DNA from: an uncultured Peptococcaceae bacterium | Lineage (GTDB): Bacteria; Bacillota; Peptococcia; Peptococcales; Peptococcaceae | DNA length: 10,943 nucleotides | Direction of reading: 5' to 3' | Assembly (NCBI GenBank): GCA_945949655.1 | Contig: CAMFFG010000018.1 | Coordinates: 1 to 10,943 of the forward strand | Notes under the pieces: model-generated | Database searches by the model: none | Told to the model about the DNA's origin: nothing | Seen by the model: the letters and a program-made list of their open reading frames with translations, nothing else | Translations under genes and position numbers: made by a program | In this document: piece after piece, positions 6,836-10,943 of the stretch | Position numbering within the stretch: the first letter of the stretch is position 1 | Layout of the letters: each line of letters opens with the position of its first letter

Positions 6836-7555
6836 TTATTTTTTGTACAGTTCACCTTTTTCTTCCATGCTGGCGATCATAGCATTTTCGGCATTTTCAA
6901 TGTGCTCCCGCGCCAGCCGCGCCGCCAGTTCACCGTTGCGGTCAGATAAGGCTTCCACAATCTGTTTGTGTTCCTCCAGCGCAGTTTTGCTTCTACCGGG
7001 GCGGGCCAGCGAAGCAGCACGGAACCGCTGCAGCTGTTCCTGCAGAATGTTGACAAACTGCACCAGACGCTGGTTATGGGCTGCCTGATAAATAATATCA
7101 TGGAAGCTGCTGTCGATATAGATAATATTGTCCAGATCGCTGCCATCCTGCTTGTCTTCTTCCTCTGATTCCCGCAGCACCTGCCGTTCCAGGGCATCCA
7201 GTTCTTCTTCTGTGATGCGTTCTGCAGCCAGCGTTACCGCCAGCATTTCCAGAGCCGAACGCACTTCGTACACTTCATGGATATCCTTCATGGAGACGCC
7301 CGCCACATAAGCACCCTTACGCGGCACCATCACCACCAGACCTTCCAGTTCCAGTTTGCGGATCGCTTCCCGCACCGGTGTGCGGCTCACACCCATTTCA
7401 TCGGCCAGCTGGATTTCCATCAGGCGTTCGCCCGGCTTTAACACCTGTGTAATGATCGCATCCCGCAATGTTTCAAATACAACATCCCGCAGTGGTTTGT
7501 AGCCGTCCAGTTTGATCGGCACCAGTTTTCTTTCTGTCTGACTATTCGTTGCCAT
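6836..7555 (-). CDS. GntR-family transcriptional regulator, FCD subfamily
   Basis: This DNA-binding regulator has 239 residues. The N-terminal winged helix-turn-helix spans about residues 20-85, with PGERLMEIQLADEMGVSRTP and then VREAIRKLELEGLV, the GntR signature. The C-terminal FCD ligand domain spans about 90-230. It begins with the VYEVRSALE motif (Arg98) and retains the metal site: Asp148, His152, His196 and His218. FCD regulators with this site bind Zn or Ni together with a small carboxylate such as a sugar acid or organic acid; the effector here is unknown. The start is set by GGAG 4 nt upstream of the ATG. It overlaps the end of ispE by 14 nt and is followed by a terminator, so it is co-transcribed with ispE. 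A TRAP organic-acid transporter lies two units downstream, a plausible but unproven target. Confidence 0.93.
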   Translation of the reverse strand: MATNSQTERKLVPIKLDGYKPLRDVVFETLRDAIITQVLKPGERLMEIQLADEMGVSRTPVREAIRKLELEGLVVMVPRKGAYVAGVSMKDIHEVYEVRSALEMLAVTLAAERITEEELDALERQVLRESEEEDKQDGSDLDNIIYIDSSFHDIIYQAAHNQRLVQFVNILQEQLQRFRAASLARPGRSKTALEEHKQIVEALSDRNGELAARLAREHIENAENAMIASMEEKGELYKK

Positions 7556-8438
7556 AGAGCTCCACCCTTTCCTCCAGCATTGTTTTATTTACAGTCCGGG
7601 ACAGAATTGCACCCGGATATACTGGCTTGATTGTTTTATAATACTGCTGCGCCTGCTGCTGTTCGGTGAAAGCAGCAAATACGGTAGGTCCGCTGCCGGA
7701 CATCAGCACATGCGCACAACCGGCCTCTGCCATGCTATGCTTCAGCTTTTTCACATTGGGCTGCAGCTGGAATGTGCTGTATTCCAGCAGATTGCCCATC
7801 GCATCCAGAATCTGCAGAGCGTTGCCCTTATGCAGCCCATCGATGCAGGCCTGCACGTCAGGATGCCGCCGGATCTGATCCAGCCGCAGATTGCCATACA
7901 CCTTAGGCGTCGATACCCCAAAAGACGGCTTGACCAACACAAAGAACAGCGGCGGACATGGCGGCAGCGGCTCAATTTTTTCGCCACGGCCTGTGGCCAG
8001 CGCTGTCGGCCCGCCAATGCAGAAGGGCACATCGGATCCCAGCTCTGCGCCTAACCGCTCCAACTCTGTCTGGCTTAAACCCAAACCATACATACGGTTG
8101 ATCCCCAGCAGCACTGCTGCGCAGTCTGTACTGCCGCCAGCCAGTCCAGCTGCAACCGGGATCCGTTTCTGCAGGGTCACCTGCAGGGGCGGTACCTGCT
8201 TAAAATGATTCTGCATCAGGGTGACAGCCTTCATCGCCAGATTATTCATATTTGGCGGAATATACTTGCTGTCTGTGATCAGCCAGTTGCGCGGAGCTTC
8301 TTCCAACACAATGGTATCGGCCAGATCGATGGCCTGCATCACCATGGACACCTCATGGTAACCATCCTCCCGTTTGCGCAGTACATCCAGCACCAGATTA
8401 ATTTTTGCGTATGCAGTTATCTTCGCTTGTTTCATCAT
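7542..8438 (-). CDS. ispE: 4-diphosphocytidyl-2-C-methyl-D-erythritol kinase
   Basis: IspE phosphorylates the 2-hydroxyl of CDP-methylerythritol with ATP, the fourth step of the non-mevalonate (MEP) route to isoprenoids, in the cytosol. The protein has 298 residues, as usual (280-300). GHMP-kinase motifs are complete: AKINLVLDV with Lys12 near the N-terminus, the REDGYHEV segment (23-30), the ATP-binding glycine loop PVAAGLAGGSTD (94-105), SDVPF with catalytic Asp136, and the C-terminal MSGSGPTVFAAF (246-257). Two adjacent ATGs exist (8438, 8435) and the ribosome site is weak (GAGAG). A better site, AGGAG further upstream, fits tiny leader ORFs, one of which ends across the ispE start, so coupling is possible. 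A near-consensus promoter lies 60 nt upstream, and gntR overlaps the 3' end. Confidence 0.97.
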   Translation of the reverse strand: MMKQAKITAYAKINLVLDVLRKREDGYHEVSMVMQAIDLADTIVLEEAPRNWLITDSKYIPPNMNNLAMKAVTLMQNHFKQVPPLQVTLQKRIPVAAGLAGGSTDCAAVLLGINRMYGLGLSQTELERLGAELGSDVPFCIGGPTALATGRGEKIEPLPPCPPLFFVLVKPSFGVSTPKVYGNLRLDQIRRHPDVQACIDGLHKGNALQILDAMGNLLEYSTFQLQPNVKKLKHSMAEAGCAHVLMSGSGPTVFAAFTEQQQAQQYYKTIKPVYPGAILSRTVNKTMLEERVELYGNE

Positions 8439-8496
8439 TGCCAGCTCTCTTTCAGCGCAAAGAACATTGATCCATTTACTCCTGTTATAGTTTTGT

Positions 8497-8525
8497 ATTT
8501 TATCCTATTCTTTCTCGGCTGTCAA
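8497..8525 (-). promoter_or_regulatory. ispE-gntR operon promoter
   Basis: On the minus strand, a perfect -35 box TTGACA (8525-8520) and -10 box TAAAAT (8502-8497) are separated by exactly 17 nt. This is one of the strongest promoter matches in the window. The expected start is near 8490, about 50 nt before the ispE ATG. Confidence 0.88.
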
Positions 8526-8620
8526 TAAAATACAAATTATCGTAAGAATTTCTTTCTTCTGCTTTGTGCACAGCCGTTCTGCCGGCTGCGTTACATCCAT
8601 CGGACCGCCTGCAGCTTTTA

Positions 8621-8654
8621 TAAAAAAACTCCTGCTCGCCATGCAAACAGGAGT
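8621..8654 (-). terminator. Strong intrinsic terminator of the putative ncRNA
   Basis: On the minus strand a 12-bp stem (8654-8643 with 8639-8628) closes a 3-nt loop and is followed by seven T residues (8628-8622). Two pairs are G-U as minus-strand RNA and A-C mismatches as plus-strand RNA, so it acts on leftward transcripts. No annotated gene ends here, which is the main argument for a separate RNA. Confidence 0.85.
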
Positions 8655-8767
8655 AGAAGCCGACATATCCTGCGCACCTTTCCCGCCATTCAGGCTTTGG
8701 AAAAGAACGCCATTGTTCTCTCAGCCGCTGTATACAATTAAACAATACACAAGAAACAGATTTCTTA
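8622..8767 (-). ncRNA. Putative ~145-nt non-coding RNA with its own promoter and terminator
   Basis: A promoter match and a strong intrinsic terminator on the same strand bracket this stretch, and no obvious conserved protein lies inside. The transcript would fold locally. A 5' hairpin AAGAAA-UCUG-UUUCUU comes first. A stem AGAGAAC/GUUCUUU follows, with a 6-nt loop. Then comes a stem CUUUUCC/GGAAAGG, with a GCC/GGC pair above an internal loop, that competes for the CUUU. CAGGA (8672-8668) can pair with UCCUG (8652-8648) of the terminator's 5' arm, giving an antiterminator-like alternative. I checked it by eye against tmRNA, SRP RNA, 6S RNA, T-box and common riboswitch cores and recognised none. 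It could be a free small RNA, or a terminated leader with partial read-through toward ispE. A 53-codon ORF overlaps its 3' part. Confidence 0.5.
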
Positions 8768-8773
8768 CTTAAA

Positions 8774-8801
8774 ATTTTAACACACTGTGCCCGATAGTCA
8801 A
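8774..8801 (-). promoter_or_regulatory. Promoter of the putative ncRNA
   Basis: On the minus strand, TTGACT (8801-8796) and TAAAAT (8779-8774) are separated by 16 nt, downstream of a long T-rich tract. Transcription would start near 8767. The spacer is one base short of the optimum. Confidence 0.65.
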
Positions 8802-8873
8802 GAAAAAAATACAAAAAAAATGATAAAACTGCAAAAGCACAACAAAATCTTCCTCTGCCTATGCTATGATCCC

Positions 8874-8933
8874 CATTATTTCCCCGACCAATAATGATCT
8901 GCGCAGCTCCTGTTCTAACCGGACAGGAGCCGC
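8874..8933 (-). terminator. Tandem hairpins after the anion permease gene, possible 3' end
   Basis: An 11-bp stem (8903-8913 with 8923-8933, one G-U on the minus strand) begins 22 nt after the permease stop. It is followed by a 7-bp stem CATTATT/AATAATG (8874-8880 with 8890-8896). Neither is followed directly by a U-run; T-rich sequence comes only from about 8850. They may stabilise the mRNA 3' end or terminate inefficiently. Confidence 0.5.
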
Positions 8934-8954
8934 CAGACCAATGCTTTATTTGAT

Positions 8955-10433
8955 TTAGAAAAGGATTTTTGCAATCTGATACCCTACCAAAGTATATACC
9001 AGCAGCGCAATCACAACCATCGGTAAAAACAGCTGCATGATCTCTTTGTATTCTACCAGGTCTTTTCTGGCATGCAGGATCCCACAATATGGAGATGCAG
9101 CAGGAGTCAGTAATGCCACGAACACCATCATGCAAATGGACATACAGATAACGGTCAGTTCTACAGATGGATACTGATCGGCAAATGCCATTACAACTGG
9201 CATCAGTACCACAGCCATCCCGGCATTGTTGGCAAAGTTTGTCGTGATAATGGCAAAGGCCAGCAGGAAGAATACAAATACCAGTTCCGGTTTTCCGCCC
9301 AGCAGTGGCTGCAACAGCTGTACCAGGAACGGTTTGATCCCAGTGGATTCCGCTGTCATAGCATTACATACATATACTGCCGCAGCAACCAGGAAGAATA
9401 CATCCCAGGAGAAGGATTTTTTAGCAATACCTCTAAAATCCATCATTGGTTTTCCCTTATACGGGATAATCATCAGCACCACGATGCAAAGCACATTGAT
9501 TCCCAGTAAGCCAATTTGAGACAGCAGCGCAATAAATGGAATCGATTTTGGCAGAAGATTTGGCAGCAGCATTGCCGCAATATAAATGATAATCATCAGG
9601 AAAAAGGCAATCTGCTGCGGATTCATTTTTGGCAGCTGTTCTTTGGTGAGGTCTGCAACTTTAATTTTTTTAAATGCTTCCACATCCGGACGGATCAGAA
9701 AACGAATGATAGCCAGGAAGCAAACCAGTAAAATGATGGACATGATCCAGTTAAACAGAATAAAGCTTGCAAAGTTTACAGTTAAGCCACTGATCTTTTC
9801 AAAAGTGCTGACAATCATATACTGCGCGCCTTTAAACGGCAGCATTGGCTGCCCCAGTGTAGAAGCCAGATACACACCGCAGATGATGGTATAGAAAATT
9901 TTGTCTCCTTTTTTATAGCCGAAGTTTTCTAAAATCTCCAGCGCAATCGGCCATAAAATCAGCATAGCGGCCAGAGGGTTTGTCAGACCGGCAATGACAT
10001 AGGAGCACAGGAAGAAAATAAACAGGAATACATAAGGACGTCCTTCTAAAATTTTCAGACTCATAAAGAAGCGGGCCATATACTTGGTACAGCCTACATA
10101 TTCTACGCCTGCAAACAAAATCAACCCAAACATACATACCAGTACGGTTTCTGTACCAAAGGCATTCAGGAACAGATCTTTTACCGCTGCATAGCCCTGC
10201 AGCTCTGGTACATAGCCAGAAATCCCTACCAGCAGCAAGCCTAACATACTTGGCCAGATGCTGTCCATGGTGGACCATAAATATACCATCCCAATGAAAA
10301 CACCCATGACGGCCATACCAACTTCTGTGACCGGTTCAAAGGGAGTTAAACGCGGGAACACAAACATAAAGAACATGCCAATTGCCAGATGCAGCCAGTA
10401 CGTCCATTTTACTGTTTCTGTTTTTTCAGACAT
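8955..10433 (-). CDS. SLC13/DASS-type anion permease
   Basis: This is an inner-membrane, probably ion-coupled transporter of the divalent anion:sodium symporter superfamily (SLC13), which moves sulfate, di- or tricarboxylates. It has 492 residues with about twelve hydrophobic segments. The two inverted-repeat halves each show the substrate/cation loop: GLTNPLAAMLILWP (about 149-162) and TTNFANNAGMAVVLMP (397-412), the latter replacing the usual SNT by TTN. LTPAASPYCGILHARKDLV (442-460) is the conserved post-hairpin segment. The charged linker between halves (248-270) is typical. The ATG is preceded by GAGGAG at 6 nt. It lies 144 nt after an arylsulfotransferase gene on the same strand. Its substrate could therefore be sulfate, an organosulfate or an aromatic acid; this is inferred from context only. 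Confidence 0.93.
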   Translation of the reverse strand: MSEKTETVKWTYWLHLAIGMFFMFVFPRLTPFEPVTEVGMAVMGVFIGMVYLWSTMDSIWPSMLGLLLVGISGYVPELQGYAAVKDLFLNAFGTETVLVCMFGLILFAGVEYVGCTKYMARFFMSLKILEGRPYVFLFIFFLCSYVIAGLTNPLAAMLILWPIALEILENFGYKKGDKIFYTIICGVYLASTLGQPMLPFKGAQYMIVSTFEKISGLTVNFASFILFNWIMSIILLVCFLAIIRFLIRPDVEAFKKIKVADLTKEQLPKMNPQQIAFFLMIIIYIAAMLLPNLLPKSIPFIALLSQIGLLGINVLCIVVLMIIPYKGKPMMDFRGIAKKSFSWDVFFLVAAAVYVCNAMTAESTGIKPFLVQLLQPLLGGKPELVFVFFLLAFAIITTNFANNAGMAVVLMPVVMAFADQYPSVELTVICMSICMMVFVALLTPAASPYCGILHARKDLVEYKEIMQLFLPMVVIALLVYTLVGYQIAKILF

Positions 10434-10492
10434 AGCAATCTCCTCATTTCTATCTTTTTTTATTTTTTATTCCAGTTTATACTGCAACAACA

Positions 10493-10537
10493 GGCGAGTA
10501 ACAGCTCTATCATGATGTACGCTCGCTATTGCTCGCC
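10493..10537. repeat. Intercistronic inverted repeat between ASST and the permease
   Basis: GGCGAGTAACAGC (10493-10505) faces GCTATTGCTCGCC (10525-10537) across a 19-nt loop, 13 positions with two transitions. On either strand one differing position is a G-U pair and the other a mismatch, so direction is not fixed. No U-run follows, which suggests an mRNA-stabilising or processing element rather than a terminator. Confidence 0.65.
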
Positions 10538-10577
10538 CGTCATTTATTTTATCTTCTATTGTAAAGTTAGCTACCGA

Positions 10578-10943
10578 TTAGAATTTTGCGCCTTCTTCTT
10601 CTTCATCTGCAGTTTCTTCTGTCACGCAAGCAGCAATTTTGGAGCTGTAACCCAGTGCTTCCGGTACTTCTGTGATATTCTGCAGTTCACAGGAAGCTGC
10701 ACCTGGCATACGGAATTTCATGTTATCAATGCGTTCTACAGGTACTTCCACTGGTTTTTCTACCTGTGGCACATATTCATATGGATAACGATAGGTACGA
10801 TACATCATAGCTGCACCTTCGTTTTCAAATGGGTTTTTAAATTCCCACACGATTTCTTTTTCCGGTGTTACTTCAAAAATACGGGCAACGCTGCCGTCGG
10901 TGATCACGGTGTTGCCATTTGGCAGACGCTGGGCCGAGCTTAC
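10578..10943 (-). CDS. Arylsulfate sulfotransferase (ASST) family protein, C-terminal part only
   Basis: ASST enzymes move sulfate from one phenolic sulfate ester directly to another phenol, without PAPS, through a sulfated histidine, and act in the periplasm as six-bladed propellers. Only the last 121 residues are in the window; the start, signal peptide and catalytic histidine lie beyond 10943. The fragment opens with SSAQRLPNGNTVITDGS, continues RIFEVTPEKEIVWEFKNPF, and then shows MMYRTYRYPYEYVPQ, three blocks characteristic of the final blade of this family. The GTG at 10907 is internal, not a start. The C-terminus has an acidic tail (EETADEEEEGAKF). It is followed by an anion permease gene in the same direction. 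Catalytic competence cannot be judged from the part seen; some family members are uncharacterised paralogues. Confidence 0.85.
   Translation of the reverse strand, partial: VSSAQRLPNGNTVITDGSVARIFEVTPEKEIVWEFKNPFENEGAAMMYRTYRYPYEYVPQVEKPVEVPVERIDNMKFRMPGAASCELQNITEVPEALGYSSKIAACVTEETADEEEEGAKF

Noticed and set aside
8622..8767. Known riboswitch (TPP-like CUGAGA, cobalamin-like GGGAAAGGUG)
   Set aside because: Only short isolated matches occur; the other conserved elements of either aptamer are missing.
8500..9135. 211-codon minus-strand open frame spanning the end of the permease and the intergenic region
   Set aside because: It overlaps the well-supported SLC13 gene in another frame, then runs through hairpins, a promoter and a terminator; its translation is cysteine- and arginine-rich with no family features.

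Overview
All recognisable genes lie on the minus strand, so transcription runs from high to low coordinates. SpoVG together with sigma-70/A-type promoters points to a Firmicute. An arylsulfate sulfotransferase-family protein (normally periplasmic), TRAP transport and an SLC13-type anion permease fit a diderm Firmicute of the Negativicutes (Acidaminococcus, Phascolarctobacterium or Veillonella-like) better than a monoderm. That placement is an inference; no rRNA or other taxonomic marker is present.

Layout in transcription order. (1) 10943-8955: the 3' end of an arylsulfotransferase (ASST) gene, then an SLC13/DASS anion permease, a likely two-gene operon. (2) 8954-8526: no established gene. 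It holds 3' hairpins of the permease transcript, then a unit with its own promoter and a strong intrinsic terminator that looks like a ~145-nt non-coding RNA, overlapped by a competing 53-codon ORF. (3) 8525-6836: ispE (isoprenoid precursor synthesis) from a near-consensus promoter, overlapping a GntR/FCD regulator and closed by a terminator. (4) 6694-6298: spoVG with its own promoter. (5) 6117-2373: a TRAP transporter locus. It has a long leader, the binding lipoprotein DctP, a hairpin-bearing 363-nt gap, then a fused DctQ-DctM permease broken by an apparent ~17-nt deletion at the conserved PPSIP motif, and a 28-bp terminator. (6) 2332-1: a MarR regulator, a small membrane protein and a DHA2-type MFS efflux pump that runs off the window. 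Its promoter is embedded in an array of AACTAT-type half-sites, the picture of an autoregulated efflux operon.

The window is mainly transport and regulation around two core genes (ispE, spoVG). The points most worth attention are the broken TRAP permease beside an intact binding protein, the unidentified RNA-like unit upstream of ispE, the marR operator array, and the ASST-permease pairing. In five hairpins (2373-2433, 4574-4636, 6769-6818, 8628-8654, 8903-8933) the arms pair better as minus-strand RNA or sit after a minus-strand gene; in four of them minus-strand G-U pairs replace plus-strand A-C mismatches, which supports the reading direction. I found no tRNA, rRNA, insertion sequence or CRISPR array.
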